Assembly: GCA_020354155.1 (NCBI GenBank)
Contig: CP070644.1
Location: 1,577,120 to 1,583,048, forward strand
Direction of reading: 5' to 3'
DNA from: Nitrospiraceae bacterium
Lineage (GTDB): Bacteria; Nitrospirota; Thermodesulfovibrionia; UBA6902
Length of the DNA stretch: 5,929 nt
Below the pieces are notes generated by a model. It ran no database searches. It was not told where the DNA came from and worked only from the letters and a program-made list of their open reading frames with translations. Shown piece after piece: positions 1 to 5,729 of the stretch; positions within the stretch are counted from its first letter, which is position 1, and the number at the start of each line of letters is the position of its first letter. The translations under genes and the position numbers were made by a program.

Positions 1-98
1 AACTTGACCACATGGCGTGGATGCGCAATTTCAAGGACCTGACGCAGATCCTCTATCAGATCGCCGTAACAGCAGGAGTCATCATTGTGGCCTTTTAA
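1..98 (+). CDS. 3' end of a probable polysaccharide export (SLBB/Wza-like) protein, partial
   Basis: Reading from base 3, an open frame of 31 codons ends at TAA 96-98. It finishes with an aromatic/basic stretch (MAWMRNFKDLTQ) and then a hydrophobic tail (IAVTAGVIIVAF). It is cut by the window start, so no domain is visible. The call rests on two inferences. SLBB-domain export proteins that precede YjbH genes often end in a short hydrophobic C-terminal helix of this type, and the next gene overlaps this one by 14 bp, which implies co-translation of partners. It could instead be any other inner-membrane or periplasmic component of the same locus, such as a YjbG/GfcC-like protein. The reading frame is sound; the function is tentative. 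Confidence 0.5.
   Translation, partial: LDHMAWMRNFKDLTQILYQIAVTAGVIIVAF
74..78 (+). promoter_or_regulatory. Ribosome binding site for the TTG-started yjbH-like gene
   Basis: AGGAG lies 6 nt before the TTG at 85, inside the 3' end of the upstream coding region. The frame has a stop at 67-69, and no ATG or GTG occurs in this frame before the signal peptide. TTG 85 is therefore the only sensible start. The ATG at 101 is in a different frame. Confidence 0.7.
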
Positions 99-2142
99 TC
101 ATGCGCGATCCTTCAGCCTGTGCATAGCCTTCATTGTTTCTGCAGTTAGCTGCCCTGCCTCTGCCTCTGATCAACCCTTCATCAATCCCACCAACTGGGG
201 CACTACCGGCCTCCTTGAGATTCCCACAGCCCTGGTCATGGAGGAGGACAGCTACCGCATCGGGTTCAGCCAGGTAAAGCCCTACCGGTATTACCATGCG
301 ACGGTGAGCCCGTTGAAAGGACTTGAGATCAACGGCAGGGTAACAGAATTTATAGACATCCCCTTTGCCGAGCAGGACACTGCAAAAGACAAGGCCGTTG
401 ACGTAAAGTACCAGATCATTGCCGAGGGTAAATACATGCCTGCCCTTGCTGTGGGGATCATGGACCCTCACGGCACCCGCCTTTTTTCATCTCAATACAT
501 AGCAGCCAGCAAACAGATCTACCCCTTTGATTTTACCGTAGGCTTCGGCAACGGACGGTTCGGGGAAGAACCCCTCCTTGAAAATACGGAAGGTATCAAG
601 GTGGAGATGCTATCAAACCCGAAAGACTGGCTGAGAGATTCGCAATTCTTCGGCGGTGTCCAGTTTTCACCTTCAGAGCGGTTCTCCCTGATGGCAGAGT
701 ATAGTCCCATACACTATCACAGGCAGACGCGGGACCCTGCACAGCCAAAATATTTCACCGAGCCTGTTTCGTCTCAATTTAATTTCGGGATACGATACAA
801 ACCTACAAAGTGGTCAGAAATCGACGTGAGTTATCAGCGAGGGGATGAACTTGGCGTCAATTTTTCCATGGCCTTTGACATAGGAAATCCTCTTATCCCC
901 ATCTATGACCCCCTCTACCGGGAGAGCCCTGCCTCTGTCAATAATTCCCTGCCGGAGAGGATGACGAGGGCCCTCAGGGCTGTTGGATTCAGTGATATCG
1001 GGATTGCAGCTGAAGGCGGGCATCTGTGGATCGAGGTACAGAACGACAAATATTATTTTGCTCCGAAGGCAGTCAGAATAGTGCTTCAGCGGGCCAATGA
1101 AACAGCACCTGAAGACATTCAGTATATTCACGTCCTGCTCAAGGAGAATGGTATCCCCCAAATCGGGGTCCTTGCCTTCAGGGCTGATATAGCTGACTGG
1201 TCTGAGGGGAAGCTTTCAACACAGGAGTTTTATTCTCTTGCTGATATCAGGACGGATCTATCACATGTCCGGTTACAACAGACGGCATATAAGCGATCCT
1301 TCAGGTACGGTGTCAGGCCGTCTCTTGAAACCTTTTTAAACGATCCCTCAGGATTTTTTAAATACAGACTGGGACTTTCCGGATGGGCGACTTATACCCC
1401 GTGGACAGGCGCAACGCTGGTAGCCGGCATTGAGGCTTATCCTGCCAATAATATCTCAACGACGAACGAACCGCTCTCCATACCTGTTCGGAGTGACATT
1501 GTCCTCTACAAACAGGAGCAGGCTGCCCTCGGGCGGCTCATGGTTGACCAGGTCTATAAGGCAGAGCAGGAGCTCTACGGGAGACTGTCAGCCGGTCTGC
1601 TGGAAGTTGAGTATGCAGGGGTGGATGGGGAGATCGCACGGCCTGTCCTTGATGGAAGAATGTACCTGGGAGTCAGCGGCAGTGTTGTCTGGAAGAGAGA
1701 CCCCGACGATCCCTTTAAGATGAAGGACAATACAGAGAAGGATGTGTATACCACGGCATTCTGCAATGCACGGCTCAACATCCCTGAAATGGACATTGCC
1801 CTTGAGGTCAATGCCGGCAGGTTTCTGGCAGGTGATTACGGAGCGAGATTCAGCGCATCAAAGTTCATCAAGGGGGTGATACTCACGGCATGGTACACGG
1901 TGACGGATACCTCTGATTTTACCGATGATTACAACAGAGGATACAATGATAAAGGGATAAGCGTATCCATTCCCTTACGGCTCTTTGCCGGCACTGATTC
2001 AAAAACCCTGTACCACTATTCCCTGAGACCCTGGTCACGCGATACAGGGCAGGACATAGAGCATTTTAATCCCCTCTTTGATTTTATAGGACGAAATACA
2101 AAGATTCACATTGACAAAGACAGCAGTATCCTTTATAAATAA
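85..2142 (+). CDS. yjbH: YjbH-family exopolysaccharide secretion outer-membrane protein
   Basis: The product is 685 aa, close to E. coli YjbH (about 698 aa), a predicted outer-membrane beta-barrel of the yjbEFGH exopolysaccharide operon (GfcD is the paralogue). Residues 1-27 are a signal peptide with probable cleavage after ASA-27. The mature N-terminus carries the family opening: NWGTTGLLEIPTA (37-49), then a YRYY motif and a KDKAVDVKY block matching the E. coli YKDKAFDLK region. Residues about 291-382 look like a soluble alpha/beta insert between barrel halves. The C-terminus has the hallmark AGRFLAGDYG (577-586) and KGISVSIPLRLF (623-634), which align by eye with GQYLAGDKG and KGVYVSVPLDLF of E. 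coli. The many alternating polar/hydrophobic strands fit a barrel. The start is TTG, overlapping the upstream gene by 14 bp, which suggests translational coupling. Its role in moving polysaccharide across the outer membrane is known only indirectly for the family. Confidence 0.9.
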   Translation: MWPFNHARSFSLCIAFIVSAVSCPASASDQPFINPTNWGTTGLLEIPTALVMEEDSYRIGFSQVKPYRYYHATVSPLKGLEINGRVTEFIDIPFAEQDTAKDKAVDVKYQIIAEGKYMPALAVGIMDPHGTRLFSSQYIAASKQIYPFDFTVGFGNGRFGEEPLLENTEGIKVEMLSNPKDWLRDSQFFGGVQFSPSERFSLMAEYSPIHYHRQTRDPAQPKYFTEPVSSQFNFGIRYKPTKWSEIDVSYQRGDELGVNFSMAFDIGNPLIPIYDPLYRESPASVNNSLPERMTRALRAVGFSDIGIAAEGGHLWIEVQNDKYYFAPKAVRIVLQRANETAPEDIQYIHVLLKENGIPQIGVLAFRADIADWSEGKLSTQEFYSLADIRTDLSHVRLQQTAYKRSFRYGVRPSLETFLNDPSGFFKYRLGLSGWATYTPWTGATLVAGIEAYPANNISTTNEPLSIPVRSDIVLYKQEQAALGRLMVDQVYKAEQELYGRLSAGLLEVEYAGVDGEIARPVLDGRMYLGVSGSVVWKRDPDDPFKMKDNTEKDVYTTAFCNARLNIPEMDIALEVNAGRFLAGDYGARFSASKFIKGVILTAWYTVTDTSDFTDDYNRGYNDKGISVSIPLRLFAGTDSKTLYHYSLRPWSRDTGQDIEHFNPLFDFIGRNTKIHIDKDSSILYK

Positions 2143-2186
2143 CGGATGATTGTTATTAGGGAACTCTATACTCACAGGAGAGAAAT

Positions 2187-2648
2187 ATGAGAAAATTAAC
2201 TGTCTTTTTTACCTTTCTTCTTTTTTTTACAAACATCATCTTTGTATCTCATCCCTATGCACAGACTGAAAACATTGAGGCCGTGGAGGTTGCAAAGGAA
2301 CTGGCTGAAAAGGCCGAAGGCGTCTATATAGATGGAGAGAGCCTGCCCGTTCTTGGAGAATCGCAGGTTGCCCTGCCTGTTATCGACGAAGGGACTGGAA
2401 AGATTATCGGATATATCATTGCGGACAGGACAAAGCTCATCAAAGCTCTGAATGAATCGGGCCTCACAGAGGTGGCCAACGCCCTTGGGGCTGCTGATGC
2501 AGGGGCAGCTGCCGGAGGGACGGTGGCATCTGGTATATCAGGCGGCAGCATGACGACTGTGGCCCTGATTATCGGAGCAATTGCAGCAGTTGCCGTCGGC
2601 CTTAGTGGCGGCGGCGGAGGTGGTACCTTCACACCAATTCACCCCTGA
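2187..2648 (+). CDS. Small secreted YjbE/GfcA-like protein with Ala-rich helix and Gly6 tail
   Basis: The product is 153 aa, starting at ATG with AGGAG at 2176-2180, 6 nt upstream. Residues 1 to about 25 are a signal peptide (MRK, then a Phe/Leu-rich core, ending PYAQ). Residues about 28-100 form a mostly charged domain containing GTGKIIGYIIADRTKLIKAL. Residues about 100-121 are Ala/Gly-rich. Residues 125-139 are a hydrophobic Ala/Val/Ile helix, followed at once by SGGGGGG (140-146) and a short TFTPIHP end. E. coli YjbE and GfcA, the first genes of the yjb and gfc operons, have the same order: signal peptide, low-complexity Ala/Gly/Thr stretch, hydrophobic helix, Gly-rich then Thr-rich tail. 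I infer an equivalent role in polysaccharide export, but there is no clear sequence homology along the length. The gene lies 44 nt after the yjbH-like gene and 17 nt before the next. Confidence 0.75.
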   Translation: MRKLTVFFTFLLFFTNIIFVSHPYAQTENIEAVEVAKELAEKAEGVYIDGESLPVLGESQVALPVIDEGTGKIIGYIIADRTKLIKALNESGLTEVANALGAADAGAAAGGTVASGISGGSMTTVALIIGAIAAVAVGLSGGGGGGTFTPIHP

Positions 2649-2665
2649 TCAGCTAAGGAGCAGTT

Positions 2666-3199
2666 GTGCGCATCTTTTATAACTACGTGCTGGTAACCCT
2701 TGTCTGTGTTGCAGCAGGTGCGGTGTGCGCCCAACCGGTAAGCTCCGGAGACGACAGGGAGGCTGAAGAGAGCATCCTCGATGCCGCGGAAACATTCTTT
2801 GTCTCTCTCAAAGACAGTGACTTTCATTCAGTCTGGACACTGCTCTCAAAAAAATCACGCACGACGATTATCAATGATGTCTATACAGCTTCAGAGAAGA
2901 TGGATATGGGAGTCACAAAAGAAGCTGTGATAGAGGACTTTGAAAGGAGAGGGACCATGTTCAACAACTACTGGAACTCGTTCCGCGGCAATATTGACAT
3001 TGATCTGATCCTGGAGCAGAGTCAATGGCAAATGTCGGAAATACATCCATCAAAAACAGAAATTATTATCAGCCATAAAAAATCCCCTCATCCCACGAGG
3101 CTGAAACTGTTCAAAGAGCATGATCAGTGGAAAGTCGGACTGACTGAAACATTCTGGGTACAAAAGGCACTCAGGGTACTCCAGTATATTCTTCTCTAG
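2666..3199 (+). CDS. Secreted hypothetical protein, possible NTF2-like fold
   Basis: The product is 177 aa, starting at GTG with AAGGAG at 2655-2660, 5 nt upstream. The signal peptide has a hydrophobic core VLVTLVCVAAGAVCA with probable signal peptidase I cleavage before QPVSSG. Neither cysteine sits in a canonical lipobox, so a lipoprotein is unlikely. The mature part opens with an amphipathic helix (AAETFFVSLKDSDFHSVWTLLS) typical in pattern of NTF2-like/SnoaL-like proteins, where a helix and a 'workload' motif precede curved strands. The later segments IEIIISHKK-like, TRLKLFKEHDQWKVGLTETF alternate as beta strands and include the WKV ending often seen in that fold. No catalytic residues can be assigned. 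I do not recognise a named family. Its place at the end of a YjbH operon suggests a periplasmic accessory in polysaccharide export. It has no counterpart in E. coli yjbEFGH that I can see. Confidence 0.75.
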   Translation: MRIFYNYVLVTLVCVAAGAVCAQPVSSGDDREAEESILDAAETFFVSLKDSDFHSVWTLLSKKSRTTIINDVYTASEKMDMGVTKEAVIEDFERRGTMFNNYWNSFRGNIDIDLILEQSQWQMSEIHPSKTEIIISHKKSPHPTRLKLFKEHDQWKVGLTETFWVQKALRVLQYILL

Positions 3200-3207
3200 G
3201 AGTTGCA

Positions 3208-3297
3208 ATGTCCTGTGTTTTGCAGGAAAGGTTTCCATTTTCCAAAGGGTCTGGATACTACGGTCGGTGCCTGAAATCTCCAAAGGCAACCCAATAA
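3208..3297 (+). CDS. Possible 29-aa small ORF after the operon (doubtful)
   Basis: An ATG at 3208 follows AGGAG (3198-3202) by 5 nt. That Shine-Dalgarno overlaps the TAG of the preceding gene, an arrangement typical of coupled translation. The frame runs 29 codons to TAA 3295-3297. The product is basic and has no signal peptide, membrane segment or recognised motif (it includes GSGYYGRC). No codon-usage case can be made at this length. It may be a chance frame behind a fortuitous AGGAG. Confidence 0.2.
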   Translation: MSCVLQERFPFSKGSGYYGRCLKSPKATQ

Positions 3298-3311
3298 AGC
3301 ATTGTCTTTAC

Positions 3312-3331
3312 AATCCCTTAGATTGTTTCAG
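3312..3331 (+). repeat. Copy 1 of a 20-bp direct repeat flanking the repeat mosaic
   Basis: AATCCCTTAGATTGTTTCAG matches 3576-3595 at 17 of 20 positions. Together with the two preceding bases it forms a perfect 6-bp hairpin (ACAATC 3310-3315, GATTGT 3321-3326, loop CCTTA). Confidence 0.5.
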
Positions 3332-3336
3332 CAGGC

Positions 3337-3448
3337 TGTCACTTCGAACAGGGTGAGAAGTCTTATTCTTGCGAAATGGCCAAAGATTTCTCCCAGAGCC
3401 TGTCCTGAGGGAAAAAAAGAAAGATTCCTCGCTCCGCTCGGAATGACA
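3337..3448. repeat. Inverted-repeat element of the 'CHSERSEES' dispersed family
   Basis: About 112 bp is bounded by imperfect 30-bp inverted termini, TGTCACTTCGAACAGG... (3337-3366) and ...CCGCTCGGAATGACA (3419-3448). These match at about 20 of 30 positions. The right end, read on the minus strand, begins TGTCATTCCGAGCGGAGCGA and translates as CHSERSEES, the well-known spurious peptide of a palindromic repeat dispersed in many bacterial genomes. The centre contains GAGCCTGTCCTGAGGG (3395-3410), another motif commonly seen in these elements. Open frames on both strands here are repeat translations, not genes. The element is probably non-autonomous (REP- or MITE-like). Confidence 0.7.
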
Positions 3449-3480
3449 TTGAGAGAAGGATCTGAAATGACAGTGAGCGA
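3441..3480 (+). repeat. Short direct repeat at the right end of the inverted-repeat element
   Basis: Bases 3441-3456 (GAATGACATTGAGAGA) recur at 3465-3480 (AAATGACAGTGAGCGA) with 13 of 16 identical. The second copy may be a remnant of another element end or a local duplication. Confidence 0.4.
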
Positions 3481-3506
3481 TGAATTCGGAAAATTTATTC
3501 AATGAA

Positions 3507-3556
3507 CTGGATACCCGCCGGAGTTTATCCCGTACTTGATACGGGACGGGTATGAC
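3507..3556. repeat. Nested palindromic (REP-like) hairpin element
   Basis: The outer arms ATACCCG (3511-3517) and CGGGTAT (3547-3553) enclose an inner perfect 7-bp stem, TCCCGTA (3528-3534) and TACGGGA (3540-3546), with a CTTGA loop. The ten bases 3518-3527 on the left have no partner and would bulge. The element opens with CTGG and closes with GACAG, the usual edges of dispersed repeats of the 'TGGATNCCCGC...GGGNATGACAG' type. No T tract follows, so it is not an intrinsic terminator by itself. It could still affect mRNA 3'-end stability of the upstream operon. Confidence 0.6.
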
Positions 3557-3575
3557 AGACTTTAAGTGTCGTTAT

Positions 3576-3595
3576 AATCCCATGGATTGCTTCAG
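3576..3595 (+). repeat. Copy 2 of the 20-bp direct repeat flanking the repeat mosaic
   Basis: AATCCCATGGATTGCTTCAG is the partner of 3312-3331. It also forms a small hairpin (AATCC-CAT-GGATT). The two copies bracket the CHSERSEES-type element and the nested hairpin. Confidence 0.5.
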
Positions 3596-3792
3596 GTCAG
3601 AAGCGGGGAAAATGTCTTTAAAGTGCCATAGGAGTATTTCAGGGATGTGAAGGGCTGTGAGGGTGAAAAATGTATTCATGTCTGAGGAATGGAATTCATG
3701 AGGCCCCCCTCAAGGGGAGGATAAAAAACGGAGCTTTCTCAAGGGATTAGAAAAGGAGGCGGGTATTGGGCAGAACCCTCTAGAAAAAATTA

Positions 3793-3821
3793 TTTCAATT
3801 TGTCACTGAATACAATATAAT
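3793..3821 (+). promoter_or_regulatory. Putative sigma70 promoter for the PilZ gene
   Basis: A perfect -10 hexamer TATAAT lies at 3816-3821 in an AT-rich stretch. The best-spaced -35 is weak: TTTCAA (3793-3798), 17 bp upstream, with 3 of 6 consensus bases. A better -35 match, TTGTCA (3800-3805), is only 10 bp away and would instead need the TTTATA at 3825-3830 as -10. Either choice puts transcription start near 3828-3838 and leaves a leader of about 170 nt. The weak -35 suggests an activator or low basal expression. Confidence 0.45.
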
Positions 3822-3949
3822 GTGTTTATAGAGCATGTCTTCTGTCATAAGCATAGCAGATCCTCATCACTGGATTAAAGATAACGAAATACACTGCCGA
3901 GACAACGGACAAGGCAGGCATTGTGGAAGAGACTGACCAAAAGATCAGT

Positions 3950-4000
3950 ATGAGTGAGCATAGCTTTTTACACACCTGCCATGAGCAGGAAGGGGAGTAA
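3950..4000 (+). CDS. Possible 16-aa upstream ORF before the PilZ gene (doubtful)
   Basis: An ATG at 3950 opens a 16-codon frame that stops at TAA 3998-4000, four bases before the PilZ start at 4005. Its last codons overlap the Shine-Dalgarno of the PilZ gene. The peptide is His-rich (MSEHSFLHTCHEQEGE). No strong Shine-Dalgarno precedes it. The position would suit translational coupling or a leader peptide, but it may be chance. Confidence 0.2.
   Translation: MSEHSFLHTCHEQEGE
3991..3997 (+). promoter_or_regulatory. Ribosome binding site deciding the PilZ gene start
   Basis: AGGGGAG lies 7 nt before the ATG at 4005. The in-frame upstream candidates GTG 3954 and ATG 3981 have no comparable site. 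The PilZ RxxxR motif begins only six residues after the ATG at 4005, as is usual for N-terminal PilZ domains. Confidence 0.7.
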
Positions 4001-4004
4001 CGCC

Positions 4005-5723
4005 ATGTCTCAGGACAAGAGACAATCCAGCAGGGCCGATGTATTCCTCATTGCAGATTACAGGCCAGTGAATAAATCCGGTGAGTACTCAACGGGGATA
4101 ACGGATAATTTCTCATCAGAAGGTCTGAGTTTTGAGACCCAGGATGTGCATTTAAAGACGGGAGATATTCTTGACATGAAGCTCAAGGCTCCCCAGAACG
4201 GCATGGAGATTTCCGCTGTTGGAGAGATAGCATGGAGGCAGGACGGCTGGTATAAATGCACCCTGGGCGTCAAATTCAAAGAGATTGAGGAGGAAGCCAG
4301 GGAGAAAATATTTGTCTATATCAATGACGAGAAGAAATCTCAGGACACTTCAGTGGTGAATGAGGAACTCTCTCCCCCTTCAACAGAACAAAAAGAAGAT
4401 ACTGCCCCTGAGGTGACTGAAGAAAAGAAAGAGGAACAGAATGGGGGGAATGGAGTATTGGAATCGGTTCTCAGAGTTCACGGGGACAGATCGCAGCTTG
4501 ATGATCGTCATGAGGACAAAGAGGAGCATATCGTCTTTAATGCTCCTTCTGAAGAGGAGATCATAGTTGAAGATGAAGAATATGATGCACCGTCAGTGGC
4601 AGACAGGAACGGGAATGAAAGGATTCCAGACAATGAGAGAGAATACCGTGATCTGCCTCAGAGTGCAGGAAAGGTGGAATATGCTTCTTATCTTCCACGG
4701 AGGCGAAAACGTTATGCAAGAAAAAGCCGCCGCTCCCTTCACATCACTGCCGCACTGTTTGCTCTTGTGATTACGGTGCCTGCGGTAATCTATATTTTTA
4801 ATATACAAAGGGAGAGATTTATCCCCTCTTCATTCGAGGAGAACACTGGAAGGGCTGAAGGGACGGAGCAGACTACCTCTGCTGTTGAGGAGCCTGAAGA
4901 TATTGCCCTGCAGGAACCGATATCTCCTCTTTCTCCGGATTCCGGTCTCTTCGAAGAGAAAAGGCAGGAAGCTGAAAAGCCTGTTGCAAGCCTGAAGGCG
5001 CCGGAACAACAGGATGCTGTCGAGAGTACGAGGAAGCTTGAAATTGATCACATTATTCAGAGGAAGAGCAGCAGGCTGGAAACAGTTACACCGAAGATAG
5101 CGACTCCCGGGACTATTCAGCCGGTGGCGAAGAAACAATCACCCCCCAAAAAGGACCCCCCTGTACAACGGGCAGGTTCTGTAACGAACGTTCCTGCTGA
5201 AAAGATTGTTAAAAAGCCTCAGACTGATCTTCTTCAGAAGGAAGAAGCGTCAAACAGGGCAGGAAAGGAACCGAAGGAGACAGTATCTAAAAAAATTAGT
5301 GCAGTAAAAGCCCTGGCACTGAGTAAGCAGAAACTGCACACAGAACAGCCCCGAGAGAGTTTGCCGCCATCCGAGAACAACCTGATTGCTGATCCTGCGC
5401 AGACAGGGCAGAAGGAAGTACTGCCTGCTGAACCGATAGAACAAGAGGTCATTACTACGAAGATCGAAGAGCCATCGGTTCAGCCCGTGACGGAAGTTGA
5501 GAAAATTAAAATCTGGCCGGAGGATGTAAAGACTCCAACCCTTACTGAAGACACGCCTCTGCCGGAACAGCAGGACACTGAAAAGGTGGATCAGCCGGTA
5601 GCGAAGACGGATCCACCTGTTGATGCAGGCCCTGCATTGAAAATAGAAACGGGTTCGAAGAGTCAGCAGCCTGCCAGGAGCCTTCCTTCAATCGGTCTTG
5701 TTATAAGAAGTAAAAAGAAGTAG
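4005..5723 (+). CDS. Membrane-anchored PilZ-domain protein with long disordered periplasmic tail
   Basis: The product is 572 aa from ATG 4005; the frame stays open to GTG 3954 (589 aa), but the Shine-Dalgarno supports 4005. Residues about 5-108 are a PilZ domain, the cyclic-di-GMP receptor module. The binding signature is intact, with RQSSR at 6-10 (RxxxR) and NFSSEG at 35-40 (NxSxxG), plus the typical LGVKF strand (87-91). Residues about 110-225 are an acidic, low-complexity linker (for example EEEIIVEDEE near 182). A basic cluster of Arg/Lys (232-243) precedes one hydrophobic helix (about 246-265), which by the positive-inside rule puts the N-terminus in the cytoplasm. Residues about 268-572 are a Pro/Glu/Lys/Gln-rich chain with one Trp, no Cys and no visible fold, expected in the periplasm. 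The architecture recalls TonB-like spanners, but no TonB, SPOR or LysM end domain is seen. It may sense c-di-GMP and act on the envelope; the partner is unknown. Confidence 0.88.
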   Translation: MSQDKRQSSRADVFLIADYRPVNKSGEYSTGITDNFSSEGLSFETQDVHLKTGDILDMKLKAPQNGMEISAVGEIAWRQDGWYKCTLGVKFKEIEEEAREKIFVYINDEKKSQDTSVVNEELSPPSTEQKEDTAPEVTEEKKEEQNGGNGVLESVLRVHGDRSQLDDRHEDKEEHIVFNAPSEEEIIVEDEEYDAPSVADRNGNERIPDNEREYRDLPQSAGKVEYASYLPRRRKRYARKSRRSLHITAALFALVITVPAVIYIFNIQRERFIPSSFEENTGRAEGTEQTTSAVEEPEDIALQEPISPLSPDSGLFEEKRQEAEKPVASLKAPEQQDAVESTRKLEIDHIIQRKSSRLETVTPKIATPGTIQPVAKKQSPPKKDPPVQRAGSVTNVPAEKIVKKPQTDLLQKEEASNRAGKEPKETVSKKISAVKALALSKQKLHTEQPRESLPPSENNLIADPAQTGQKEVLPAEPIEQEVITTKIEEPSVQPVTEVEKIKIWPEDVKTPTLTEDTPLPEQQDTEKVDQPVAKTDPPVDAGPALKIETGSKSQQPARSLPSIGLVIRSKKK

Positions 5724-5729
5724 TCAATG

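Larger units (their letters stand above)
3200..3953. other. Long intergenic region: palindromic repeat mosaic plus promoter and leader
   Basis: Apart from one doubtful 29-codon frame at its start, no convincing gene lies in these roughly 750 bases. Bases 3310-3600 are made of several short palindromic or repeated elements, listed separately. Bases 3600-3780 are purine-rich and show only a small CCCC-TCAA-GGGG hairpin at 3706-3717. From about 3785 the DNA becomes AT-rich and holds a promoter-like sequence for the PilZ gene. I see no clear rho-independent terminator for the upstream operon. Confidence 0.7.

Noticed and set aside
82..471. 129-codon minus-strand frame opposite the yjbH-like gene
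   Set aside because: It lies wholly antisense to the strongly supported YjbH N-terminus and has no recognisable domain. Other antisense frames in 519-1811, 2324-2827, 3050-3289 and 4058-5452 were dropped for the same reason.
2550..2648. PEP-CTERM, GlyGly-CTERM or LPXTG-type sorting signal at the C-terminus of the Gly6 protein
   Set aside because: The order is reversed (hydrophobic helix before glycines), no basic tail follows, and no sortase motif is present.
2666..2740. Lipoprotein signal in the possible NTF2-like protein
   Set aside because: The residues before the two cysteines (TLV and GAV) do not fit a lipobox, whereas VCA followed by Gln fits signal peptidase I.
3310..3330. ACAATC-CCTTA-GATTGT hairpin as an intrinsic terminator
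   Set aside because: The stem is AT-rich and 6 bp, with only a short T stretch after it. It is better explained as part of the 20-bp direct repeat.
3302..3505. Open frames of about 65 codons on both strands
   Set aside because: They translate the CHSERSEES-type repeat. No signal for translation start stands out, and the minus-strand peptide contains the known spurious repeat motif.
3706..3717. CCCC-TCAA-GGGG hairpin as a terminator of the upstream operon
   Set aside because: The stem is only 4 bp, it is followed by A-rich not T-rich sequence, and it lies 500 bp past the last operon gene.
3828..4004. Cyclic-di-GMP (GEMM) riboswitch ahead of the PilZ gene
   Set aside because: I looked because of the gene's function. 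The conserved GCAAA-containing core and paired stems of the class I motif are not visible; only a 5-bp hairpin is present.
3954..4004. GTG 3954 as the start of the PilZ protein
   Set aside because: It has no good Shine-Dalgarno and would add 17 residues ahead of the PilZ motif; ATG 4005 has AGGGGAG at 7 nt.
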